In this document: piece by piece, positions 1 to 6,113 of the stretch | Position numbering within the stretch: the stretch's first letter is position 1 | Layout of the letters: the number at the start of each line of letters is the position of its first letter | NCBI GenBank assembly: GCA_017518705.1 | Contig: JAFWUC010000070.1 | Span: 1 to 8,565, forward strand | Origin: Clostridia bacterium | GTDB taxonomy: Bacteria > Bacillota_A > Clostridia > Christensenellales > Aristaeellaceae | DNA length: 8,565 nucleotides | Direction: 5' to 3' | Notes under the pieces: model-generated | What the model was told of the DNA's origin: nothing | Seen by the model: the letters and a program-made list of their open reading frames with translations, nothing else | Databases searched by the model: none | Translations under genes and position numbers: made by a program

Positions 1-198
1 ATCGTCGTCATCATCGTCGTCGTGGTGATGGTGATGATGCTCGTGCTCCTCGTGCTCATCGTCGTCGTCATCGTCGTCATGATGATGGTGATGATGCTCG
101 TGCTCCTCGTGCTCATCGTCATCGTCGTCATGGTGATGATGATGCTCGTGCTCCTCGTGCTCGTCGTCATCGTCGTCATCGTCGTGATGATGCTCGTG
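1..198 (-). repeat. In-frame His/Asp/Glu block repeats of the CobW-like protein
   Basis: Residues 211-276 of the GTPase are a low-complexity tract built from a repeated block: the hexapeptide EHEEHE, then 5-6 His, then 5-7 Asp. Complete EHEEHE blocks start at residues 223, 239 and 258, so the period is 16 and then 19 residues. A shorter HEHHH-Asp start precedes them. At DNA level this is a degenerate GAC/GAT, CAC/CAT, GAG array that continues past base 1. His-rich tails are known in CobW-family and HypB proteins as metal storage or handover regions. The uneven period suggests expansion and contraction by slippage or unequal recombination, and repeat number may be misassembled. Confidence 0.9.
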
Positions 199-828
199 CG
201 GCGGCACCACACTGTCCACGTCGATAAGGGAAGTGGGATGCTCGATGGCGTCAAAGATTATCTGGCCGGAGATCTCGCTCCAGGGCGTGGTGATTATGCG
301 CGCGTCGGGGTTGAGCTCGTGGATCATGTCGAAGGCGGTCTTGAGCTTGTCCTCGCTCACCAGCTGGGAGCGGGAGAAGATCACCGTTTCGGCGCACTTC
401 ACCTGGTCGATGAAGAACTCGCCGAAGTTTTTGAGGTACATTTTGCACTTGTTGGCGTCCACCACCGTGGCGCTGCCGCCCAGGCGGATCCTGCCTTCAC
501 GGGCAACTTCCTCCACCACGCGGCGGATGTCGCTGAGTTTGCCTACGCCGCTGGGCTCGATGATCAGCCTGTCGGGCGCGAATTTGTCAACTATCTCGTT
601 TATGGCGTCCTGGAAGTCACCCGCCAGGGTGCAGCAGATGCAGCCGCTGTTGAGCTCGGTGATCTGTATGCCGCTGTCCTTCATGAAGCCGCCGTCTATG
701 CCCACCTCGCCGTATTCGTTTTCCAGCAGCACCACTTTCTGCCCTTTGAACACTTCGGAAAGGAGTTTTTTTATAAGCGTGGTCTTGCCCGCGCCCAGAA
801 AACCGGAAATTATAGTTACGTCAGTCAT
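1..828 (-). CDS. CobW/G3E-family GTPase (metallochaperone-like), 3' end outside window
   Basis: Read on the minus strand from ATG at 828, the frame stays open to base 1, giving 276 residues without a stop, so the C-terminus is missing. It has the G3E layout: a Walker A loop GFLGAGKTT at residues 9-17, the metal-binding CxCC motif (CICC, residues 63-66) that defines CobW/YjiA/ZNG1-type proteins, and an EPSG motif at 91-94. The usual G4 motif NKxD is replaced by SRSQ (152-155). From residue 211 the protein becomes almost purely His, Asp and Glu. Family members are cytoplasmic GTPases that deliver zinc, cobalt or similar metals to client enzymes; the metal and client cannot be named here. The start is supported by GAAGGAAGG (837-845) 8 nt upstream. 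It is divergent from the XRE operon. The family call is secure; the specific function is inference. Confidence 0.93.
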   Translation of the reverse strand, partial: MTDVTIISGFLGAGKTTLIKKLLSEVFKGQKVVLLENEYGEVGIDGGFMKDSGIQITELNSGCICCTLAGDFQDAINEIVDKFAPDRLIIEPSGVGKLSDIRRVVEEVAREGRIRLGGSATVVDANKCKMYLKNFGEFFIDQVKCAETVIFSRSQLVSEDKLKTAFDMIHELNPDARIITTPWSEISGQIIFDAIEHPTSLIDVDSVVPPHEHHHDDDDDDDEHEEHEHHHHHDDDDDEHEEHEHHHHHHDDDDDDDEHEEHEHHHHHHDDDDDDD

Positions 829-858
829 TTTTTGCACCTTCCTTCAAATTCGGCATAC

Positions 859-886
859 ATTGTATCATATGCAAGGTTAAATGCAA
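859..886 (-). promoter_or_regulatory. Possible sigma-A promoter of the CobW-like gene
   Basis: On the minus strand a good -10 box TACAAT (859-864) lies 16 bp downstream of a poor -35 match TTGCAT (881-886). Transcription would start near 852, giving a short leader that contains the GAAGGAAGG ribosome binding site. The -35 match is only half of consensus, so this promoter may need an activator or may be misplaced. Confidence 0.4.
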
Positions 887-939
887 GCACGATAGTATTA
901 AGAATGATGGCACTCGGAAGCGCGGGCGGCTGATTGCGC

Positions 940-984
940 AATTTTGCACATATTGAAAAAATATTCGGGAAATTGTGCAGAATT
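940..984. promoter_or_regulatory. Imperfect inverted repeat, candidate operator of the XRE regulator
   Basis: The arms AATTTTGCACATATT (940-954) and AAATTGTGCAGAATT (970-984) are inverted relative to each other, agreeing at 12 of 15 positions and sharing the core TGCACA/TGTGCA. The right arm ends 5 bp upstream of the -35 box of the XRE promoter, and the whole element lies between the two divergent promoters. XRE repressors usually bind such dyads next to their own gene. The sites are seen; binding by this XRE protein is inferred. Confidence 0.5.
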
Positions 985-988
985 TCGC

Positions 989-1017
989 TTGACACGCGGG
1001 AACAATTGCATTATACT
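989..1017 (+). promoter_or_regulatory. Sigma-A promoter of the XRE-ImmA operon
   Basis: The -35 box TTGACA (989-994) is a perfect match and is followed after exactly 17 bp by TATACT (1012-1017), five of six to consensus. Predicted start of transcription is near 1024, leaving a leader of roughly 37 nt before the ATG at 1061. A promoter this close to consensus is expected to be strong unless repressed, which fits the operator-like repeats on both sides. Confidence 0.85.
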
Positions 1018-1020
1018 ATG

Positions 1021-1048
1021 TGTGCAAAAACCAAGAAATGTGCAAAAA
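1021..1048. promoter_or_regulatory. Direct repeat TGTGCAAAAA at the XRE transcription start and leader
   Basis: Two exact copies of TGTGCAAAAA lie at 1021-1030 and 1039-1048, 18 bp apart start to start. The first covers the predicted start of transcription; the second abuts the AGGAG ribosome binding site (1048-1052). The same core occurs inverted at 942-950 (TTTTGCACA) and at 974-979. The position is right for autorepression, but the A-rich end of the second copy also serves as ordinary purine-rich sequence near the ribosome binding site. Confidence 0.45.
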
Positions 1049-1060
1049 GGAGCGCTGAAT

Positions 1061-1471
1061 ATGCAGTTCGCAGACAAGCTTATAAAGATCCGCAAAAGCC
1101 GGGGGCTGAGCCAGCAGGACCTGAGCCGCCTTTCGGGGCTGAGCCGCCGGGCGCTGGCGTATTACGAGAGCGGGGAAAGGCTGCCCCGCCACCGCGCCAC
1201 CATAGAGGCGCTGTCCCACGCGCTGAACGTGGACAGCGGCGAGCTCATGGACGAAAACTGCGACTTCATCTACAAGGCGGGCGAGACCTACGGCGAAGGC
1301 GCCAAGCAGGAAGCCGCCCGGCTGATAGGCCAGATCAAGAGCCTGTACGCGGGGGGCAGCCTGAGTTCCAAGGACATGGACGAGATGATGCTCGCCATAC
1401 AGGACGCCTACTGGATCGCGAAAAAGCGCATAAACAGCGCGCCGGAGGCCGCCGACAGTGAAGACGACTGA
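1061..1471 (+). CDS. XRE-family transcriptional regulator (ImmR-like)
   Basis: This 136-residue protein carries an N-terminal Cro/C1-type helix-turn-helix at about residues 5-60, with the recognition region around SQQDLSRLSGLSRRALAYYE (17-36). Its charged, helical C-terminal part (about 70-122, with YGEGAKQEA and a SLSSKDMDEMM segment) resembles regulators found beside ImmA/IrrE proteases in Firmicutes. Start chosen at 1061 because AAAAAGGAG (1044-1052) sits 8 nt upstream; the frame is open further upstream, but those starts lie before or inside the promoter. It overlaps the protease gene by 14 bp, which implies translational coupling. By analogy with ImmR/ImmA it is probably a repressor that the partner protease inactivates. 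Likely targets are its own promoter and perhaps the divergent GTPase gene. Confidence 0.9.
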   Translation: MQFADKLIKIRKSRGLSQQDLSRLSGLSRRALAYYESGERLPRHRATIEALSHALNVDSGELMDENCDFIYKAGETYGEGAKQEAARLIGQIKSLYAGGSLSSKDMDEMMLAIQDAYWIAKKRINSAPEAADSEDD

Positions 1472-1970
1472 GCTTGCCCGGCTTGAAGCGGAAAAGCTGG
1501 TAAGGCGTTTCGGCACCCGGGATCCCTTCCTGTTGGCCGAGCGGACGGGCGTGACCGTGCTGTACCGGAATTTCGAGGCGCAGAAGGGCGCCTTCAGCCT
1601 GGTGCTGGGGCAGCCGTTCATATTTCTGAACGCCTCCCTGGACGAGCACGAAACCGCCGCCGTGCTGGCCCACGAGCTGGGACATTCGCGCCTGCACCTT
1701 GACCTGGCGCAAAAGGGCGCGCTGTGCGAATACGACCTGTTCAACCTGAAGACCAGCGTGGAATACGAAGCCAACGTGTTCGCCGCCCACCTGCTCATAG
1801 ACCCGGACGAAATGCAGGAGTGCCTGGGCCAGGGCATGGACCTGTACGCCTGCGCGGGCACGCTGAACGTGAACGTGAATCTGCTTATAATCGAGCTGGC
1901 GGAAATGAACCGCCGGGGCGGCCGCTATGCCCTGCCCTACCTGCCGCCCAACGCATTTATGGGAGAATGA
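1458..1970 (+). CDS. ImmA/IrrE-type zinc metalloprotease (M78-like)
   Basis: This 170-residue protein has the zinc protease motif HELGH at residues 72-76 in the context VLAHELGHSRLH, and the downstream conserved segment EYEANVFAAHLL (102-113), whose Glu (E104) is the expected third zinc ligand. This is the signature of ImmA/IrrE proteins, which cut or inactivate a neighbouring XRE repressor to derepress target genes. The start is GTG at 1458, supported by GGAGG (1444-1448) 9 nt upstream inside the end of the XRE gene. The next gene begins 1 bp after the stop. There is no signal peptide, so it is cytoplasmic. The family is secure; that the upstream XRE protein is its substrate is inferred from the paired arrangement. 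Confidence 0.93.
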   Translation: MKTTELARLEAEKLVRRFGTRDPFLLAERTGVTVLYRNFEAQKGAFSLVLGQPFIFLNASLDEHETAAVLAHELGHSRLHLDLAQKGALCEYDLFNLKTSVEYEANVFAAHLLIDPDEMQECLGQGMDLYACAGTLNVNVNLLIIELAEMNRRGGRYALPYLPPNAFMGE

Positions 1971-1971
1971 T

Positions 1972-2244
1972 ATGGCTTACACAAATCCGCACAAGGTATA
2001 CGTACGCGTCCGGGCGGAGTTCGACAAGGACGGCTTCGTGCATCCCCGGGCCATAATCTGGAGCGACGGCCAGGTGTACGACATCGACCGGGTGCTCGAC
2101 GTGCGCTTTCTGCACTCCTCCAAGGCGGGCGGCATGGGCGACCGCTTCACCATACGCGTATGCGGCCAGGAAAGATACCTGTTCTACGAGCGCATAAGCG
2201 AACTGGAAGGCAACCACATAGGCCGCTGGTTCATAGAGCGGTGA
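1972..2244 (+). CDS. Conserved-looking small protein of unknown function
   Basis: A 90-residue protein starting at ATG 1972, one base after the protease stop, with GGGAGA (1961-1966) as ribosome binding site. I do not recognise a named family. It is soluble, has no membrane segment or signal peptide, and alternates charged and hydrophobic residues in a way that suggests mostly beta strands (VYVRVRAEF, RFTIRVCGQERYLFYERI), ending in GRWFIER. Trp26 and a DGQVYDIDRVLDVR stretch (28-41) are its most distinctive parts. Overlap-like packing with the XRE and ImmA genes means it is co-translated with them, so it may act in the same regulatory switch, for example as a sensor or antirepressor accessory. 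That role is a guess from position only. Confidence 0.8.
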   Translation: MAYTNPHKVYVRVRAEFDKDGFVHPRAIIWSDGQVYDIDRVLDVRFLHSSKAGGMGDRFTIRVCGQERYLFYERISELEGNHIGRWFIER

Positions 2245-2266
2245 CACACTATAAGGAGCCAAACGC

Positions 2267-3495
2267 ATGAACGCACACCTGCGCGCCGACGCGGAATACA
2301 TAGTCCGCGAAGCGATAAACGCGAACATCCCCGACAAAAAGCGGCCGACGCCCTGTCAGGCATGGAGTTTCCGGGCAGGGTGCTGGTGCTCAGCGTGGGC
2401 AAGGCCGCGTTCCCCATGGCGCGGGCCGCGCTGGAAACGCTGAAAACACCGCCGGACCGGGGCATCGTGATAAGCAAATACGGCCACATCCCCCATCCCC
2501 TGCCGCCTTTTGAGTGCTTTGAGGCCGGGCATCCCGTGCCCGACGAAAACACCGTCAGGGCCACCCGCGCCGCGCTGGAGATGACAAGGGATCTTTCTCC
2601 ATCCGACACGGTGCTCGTGCTGCTCTCCGGCGGTGGCAGCAGTCTGTTCGAGGACCCGCTGATCCCCCTTGAAGACCTTAAGCGGCTCACGGACGGCCTG
2701 TTGGCGAGCGGCTGCGGCATAGAAGAGATAAACGCCGTGCGCAAGCGCCTGTCCCGGGTGAAGGGCGGCAGGTTCGCCCTGTGGTGCAACCCCGCGCATG
2801 TGGAGTGTCTGGTGCTTTCGGACGTGATAGGCAACAGGCTGGACATGATCGCGTCCGGTCCCTGCGCCGCCGATTCCTCCTCCTGCGAAGACGCGCTCAG
2901 GGTGATAGACGGCTACTCCATACCCGTAAGCGAAGATATCCGCCGCCTGCTGGCAAACGAGACCCCGAAAAGCGTCCCCAACGCCCGCTGCAGTATAATA
3001 GGCGACGTGAACTCGCTTATAGACGCGGCGGCGCGGGCGTGCGCGGAAAAGGGCTACTCCCCCGTCATTCTGAGCCGCGAATTGCGCTGCGAAGCTAAGG
3101 ACGCCGGGAAGCTCCTGGCCGAAAGCGCCCTGAGCGCTCCCGAAGGCAAAACTGCCTTTATCGCGGGCGGCGAGACGGTGGTGCGCTTGAGCGACCCCCA
3201 CGGCAGGGGCGGCCGCAGCCAGGAAGCGGCGCTTTCCGCCGCTGGCTTCCTTTCCGGCAGACCCGGCGCGGCGGTGTTCGCATTTGGCTCGGACGGCACC
3301 GACGGCCCCACCGACGCGGCGGGCGGCTACGCGGACGGGGACACGCTTAAGGACCTTAAGCAAGCCGGAGCGGACTACGCTTTCGCGCTTGGTTCCCACG
3401 ACGCCTATAACGCGCTGAAGGCTGTCGGAAACCTGATAGTCACCGGCCCCACCGGCACCAACGTAAACGACCTGTACGTCGCGCTGAAAGGATAG
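2267..3495 (+). CDS. MOFRL-type glycerate 2-kinase, frameshifted near the N-terminus
   Basis: The region encodes a type-2 glycerate kinase (GckA/TtuD family, DUF4147 plus MOFRL domains), which phosphorylates D-glycerate to 2-phosphoglycerate. The ATG at 2267 has AAGGAG (2253-2258) upstream and opens a 25-residue N-terminus (MNAHLRADAEYIVREAINAN..) fitting the family, but this frame ends at TGA 2441. The rest is read in the -1 frame from about 2341 to the stop at 3495. Joining them gives 409 residues, a normal family length. Family motifs seen: SVGKAAFPMA, GHPVPDE, LLSGGGSSL, VRKRLSRVKGG, SDVIGNRLDMIASGP, then MOFRL GRGGRSQE, DGTDGPTDAAG and VTGPTGTNVNDLYVAL. An internal ATG at 2362 could start a 377-residue form but has no ribosome binding site. 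It is last in the operon. Confidence 0.88.
2335..2341 (+). other. Frameshift site CAAAAAG in the glycerate kinase gene
   Basis: The upstream frame reads GAC AAA AAG (2333-2341); the kinase continues in the frame starting GCG at 2341. One extra A in the A5 run (2336-2340) would give a continuous PDKKAADALSGMEF. Equally, a ribosome slipping back one base on AAA AAG would join the same frames. No SD-like stimulator or strong downstream hairpin is apparent, so a one-base deletion or base-calling error in the homopolymer is the simpler reading. Confidence 0.8.
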
Positions 3496-3509
3496 ACCGA
3501 TAAACAACA

Positions 3510-3541
3510 AGGAGGAACGGCATACCGTTCCTCCTCTTTTT
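3510..3541 (+). terminator. Intrinsic terminator of the XRE-ImmA-kinase operon
   Basis: An 11-bp perfect stem AGGAGGAACGG (3510-3520) pairs with CCGTTCCTCCT (3525-3535) around the loop CATA, followed by CTTTTT. It begins 15 bp after the kinase stop codon. This closes the plus-strand operon that starts at 1061. Confidence 0.92.
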
Positions 3542-3545
3542 ATGA

Positions 3546-3576
3546 CAAAAAATCGCCCTGCCTTGCGGCAGGGCGA
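3546..3576 (-). terminator. Intrinsic terminator of the ABC transporter operon
   Basis: On the minus strand a 10-bp GC-rich stem (TCGCCCTGCC/GGCAGGGCGA, 3553-3576) with a 4-nt loop is followed by six T (complement of 3547-3552). It lies 17 bp beyond the stop of the solute-binding protein gene and is back to back with the opposing terminator, so the two convergent operons are insulated. Confidence 0.9.
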
Positions 3577-3592
3577 GATCGCTTAGATCAGA

Positions 3593-5080
3593 TTACTGAT
3601 TGGCGAGGTACTCATCGAGCTGGCGCTGAGCGTCGGCGATGAACTCCTGCAGACCAACAGCATTCATCTTGGCCAGGAACTCGTCCTTGACTTCGTCGAT
3701 GGGAGTGGTGCCGGAGCAGAAATTCTTGTAGTAGGAATCCTTAATGGCGCTGAACTGAGCCAGGGCTTCCTTCCACTCGGAGGTGTCCATCTTGAAGCCG
3801 CCCATAGCGGAGGACTTGCCTTCCGCGGCGATGGTGGCCAGGTACTGGTCATACTGAGCGAAGTTGGGGATCTGAGTGTTGGGATCCTCGGGATCGCCTA
3901 CAGCGATGGAGGTGAAGAAGTAAGCGGGCTGAGCGAAGGCCCAGGGGCATCCGCCGCTGTCTTTACCTTCCTGAGTGCGCAGCACGCCGCCGGCAAAGTC
4001 AGGATACTTCTCGCCGTCTACATAGTTCCAGTGATATCCGGGTACGCCGTAGCGCAGGCAGTCAGCGAAGAGCTTGTCGGTGTGGATGAGCTCGAAGAGC
4101 TGCAGGCACTTGGACAGCTTGTCCTCGTCATTGGCGAGGTGGGCGCCGAAAGCGTTCATGGAGCCCTGGATGGAGTCCACGGACAGCTGGGGGCCGGCGT
4201 AGCGGGTCATAGCGGTGTTGTAGCCGTTGGACACGGTGTATCCATCGTAGCCGTCCCAAGCCTGGGCAAAGCCGATGTGGGGCTTCTTGGAGTCGATGGC
4301 TTCCTCGGTCAGCTGAGCGGCGTCGGGATTGACAAGACCCAGCTTCATCCACTCAGCCATGGTCTCGTAGCGCTCCATGACCTCGGGATCGTCAAACACG
4401 AACTTCACTTCGGTGGTGCCGAAGATGCAGCCTACCATGGCGGTCCTATCGATGAAGTCGAAGGAGGACTCCAGACCGGCGGGGTTGCCGCCTACCAGCA
4501 CGGGATACTCGCCTTCGGGCAGAGTGGCTTTCCAGTCTACCAGGAAGTCGGTCAGTTCGCCCCAGGCAGAGATCTTATCGGGGATCTCGTAGCCGAGCTC
4601 TTTGGCGACGTCGGCGGGGTAGGTGATGAAGTTCTCAGCGGCGTAGTCCTTCCAGTTCGGGATGGCATAGATCTTGCCGTCCGCGCTGGCAGCGGTCTCC
4701 CACACGCTCTCAGGCAGAGCCGCCCACAGGCCGGGGGCTTCTTCCTGGATGAACTGGGGATCCAGGCCTACGAACAGACCGTCGGAGATCGCCTGGTTGG
4801 TATTGTTGTACCAGGAGCAGGTGAAGTAGATGTCGAACACGGTGCCGTTGTTGATGTCGGTCCTCAGAGTAGCATCGCTGTCATAGTACTGGATGTCCAG
4901 CTGGATGCCCATCTCGTTCAGGAAGTGCTCATTCAGATAGTCGAGAATCATCTGGTTGTCTTTCACGGCGCTGGAGCCGGAAACCCAGACGATCTTGGTG
5001 AGCTCTTCTTCGGCGCTTACCATGCTCATGCAGGTAAATACCAGAGCGAGAGCCAGGACCAGAGTCAAGAGTTTCTTCAT
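3593..5080 (-). CDS. Extracellular sugar-binding protein of an ABC importer, LipO/YtcQ-like with DUF3502-like C-terminus
   Basis: This 495-residue protein has a Sec signal peptide: MKK, a hydrophobic core at about 4-17, and an AxA-like signal peptidase I site VSA (21-23) before EEEL. The body resembles family 1 extracellular solute-binding proteins. The last 70 residues, with GGFKMDTSEWK and QRQLDEYL (485-492), look like the DUF3502 region of LipO/YtcQ proteins that serve LplB/LplC permeases. It should capture an oligosaccharide or sugar derivative outside the membrane. Unlike most relatives in Firmicutes it shows no lipobox (the only candidate Cys is in VFTC, 14-17). AGGAGG (5090-5095) sits 9 nt before the ATG. 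Third gene of the operon; its DNA is visibly less GC-rich and more uniform in codon choice than neighbours, consistent with high expression. The substrate is unknown. Confidence 0.92.
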   Translation of the reverse strand: MKKLLTLVLALALVFTCMSMVSAEEELTKIVWVSGSSAVKDNQMILDYLNEHFLNEMGIQLDIQYYDSDATLRTDINNGTVFDIYFTCSWYNNTNQAISDGLFVGLDPQFIQEEAPGLWAALPESVWETAASADGKIYAIPNWKDYAAENFITYPADVAKELGYEIPDKISAWGELTDFLVDWKATLPEGEYPVLVGGNPAGLESSFDFIDRTAMVGCIFGTTEVKFVFDDPEVMERYETMAEWMKLGLVNPDAAQLTEEAIDSKKPHIGFAQAWDGYDGYTVSNGYNTAMTRYAGPQLSVDSIQGSMNAFGAHLANDEDKLSKCLQLFELIHTDKLFADCLRYGVPGYHWNYVDGEKYPDFAGGVLRTQEGKDSGGCPWAFAQPAYFFTSIAVGDPEDPNTQIPNFAQYDQYLATIAAEGKSSAMGGFKMDTSEWKEALAQFSAIKDSYYKNFCSGTTPIDEVKDEFLAKMNAVGLQEFIADAQRQLDEYLANQ

Positions 5081-5106
5081 TCAGGTTTTCCTCCTGTTTT
5101 GTTATA

Positions 5107-5127
5107 TCTAAGCCCAATGGGCTAAGA
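5107..5127 (-). other. Short stem-loop between permease and binding-protein genes
   Basis: In the 68-bp gap upstream of the solute-binding protein gene, AGCCC (5111-5115) pairs with GGGCT (5119-5123) over a 3-nt loop, extended by a second 4-bp stem past one mismatch. No T-tract follows, so it is not an intrinsic terminator. Such hairpins sometimes protect the downstream mRNA, which would suit a binding protein needed in excess over its permeases. That role is inferred. Confidence 0.4.
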
Positions 5128-5148
5128 TTCGCTGGAAAGTGTGCGCCT

Positions 5149-6090
5149 TTATCCCTTTACGGCGCCGATGGTCAGGCCGCTGATAAAGTACTTCTGGAAG
5201 AAGGGATAGGAGCAGGCGATGGGCACCACGCTTATGACGACCATGGTCATACGCACGGTCTCGCTGGGCAGGTTGTTGTTTTCGCCGGGAGTCATGAACT
5301 GGCTGTTCCTGGACAGGAAGTCTATGTTGTTCTCCAGGTTGATCAGCACGTACTGCATGGGGAACAGTTCCTGCCGGTTGGTGTTCAGGTAGTACATGGC
5401 CAGCATCCAGTCGTTCCAGTAGGCGAAGGTGTAGAACAGGCCTATGGTGGCGATGGCGGGCAGGGAGATAGGCAGCACTATCTGGGCGAATATCCTGATC
5501 TGCCTGGCGCCGTCTATCTTCGCGGACTCGATTATGGCGTCCGGTACCGAAGTCTGGAAGAAGGTGCGCATTATGATTATGTAGAAGCTGGAACAGCACA
5601 TGGGGAACACCAGCGCCGCGTATGTGTTCTTCATCCCCAGCAGCTGGGTATTTATCATGTAGCTGGCCACCAGGCCGCCGCTGAAGAGCATGGGGATGAA
5701 TATGAACCAGGTAAAGAAGTTCCTGAGTCTGTAGTTGGGGCGGCTAAGCGCGTAGCCCATGGTGGAGCACAGCACCAGACCGATGATCGTGCCCACCAGA
5801 GTGATGCCCAGGGAGTTCACGAAGGAATGGGTTATATATTCTCCCTGGTGCAGCAGGTATTTGTAGCTCTCCAGGCTCCACTCGTAGGGTATGTAGCTGT
5901 AGCCCTTATTCAGCACACTGCTCTCCGAGGAGAAGGACACTATCAGCACCAGCAGCGCGGGCATCAGGCACATGAGCGCCAGGATTATGAACAGCGCGGA
6001 GATGAATATGTTGGTCACCGGGGAGACGCGGGTATACTTGAGCACGGCGTCGCCCATTTTCTTGGCTTTTTTGGTTTCGGCTGTAGTCAT
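5149..6090 (-). CDS. Carbohydrate ABC transporter permease, LplC/YtcP-like (MalG-type)
   Basis: A 313-residue inner-membrane protein with about six membrane segments (roughly 27-52, 91-113, 124-147, 157-178, 205-225, 280-298). It carries the EAA loop that docks on the ATPase at 188-207 (ESAKIDGAR...IVLP). The C-terminus KYFISGLTIGAVKG is characteristic of the LplC/YtcP branch. The start at 6090 is supported by AAAGGAG (6099-6105). The gene lies 24 bp downstream of the partner permease and upstream of the binding protein, so the three form one import complex. No ATPase gene is in the window. Relatives in Bacillus share a multitask MsmX-type ATPase encoded elsewhere, so the same is likely here. 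Confidence 0.94.
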   Translation of the reverse strand: MTTAETKKAKKMGDAVLKYTRVSPVTNIFISALFIILALMCLMPALLVLIVSFSSESSVLNKGYSYIPYEWSLESYKYLLHQGEYITHSFVNSLGITLVGTIIGLVLCSTMGYALSRPNYRLRNFFTWFIFIPMLFSGGLVASYMINTQLLGMKNTYAALVFPMCCSSFYIIIMRTFFQTSVPDAIIESAKIDGARQIRIFAQIVLPISLPAIATIGLFYTFAYWNDWMLAMYYLNTNRQELFPMQYVLINLENNIDFLSRNSQFMTPGENNNLPSETVRMTMVVISVVPIACSYPFFQKYFISGLTIGAVKG

Positions 6091-6113
6091 TGCTTTATCT
6101 CCTTTCCCCGGTT

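Noticed and set aside
1..198. CRISPR array
   Set aside because: The repeats are short, codon-periodic and in frame with a protein. There are no unique spacers of constant length and no cas genes.
22..933. Long plus-strand open frame rich in Val, Met and Leu opposite the GTPase
   Set aside because: It is the complement of the GAC/CAC/GAG repeats and the CobW gene. The minus-strand frame has Walker A, CxCC and a ribosome binding site; this one has no family motifs and no start signal.
944..1060. N-terminal extension of the XRE gene to an ATG at 944
   Set aside because: The extension would contain the TTGACA-17-TATACT promoter and operator repeats, and only the ATG at 1061 has a ribosome binding site.
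1061..2244. Prophage or integrative element
   Set aside because: XRE plus ImmA alone suggests it, but there is no integrase, excisionase, phage structural gene, att repeat or tRNA in the window, and composition is similar to flanking genes.
4031..5125. 364-residue plus-strand open frame opposite the solute-binding protein
   Set aside because: It is a shadow caused by codon bias of the highly expressed minus-strand gene, with no ribosome binding site or recognisable domain.
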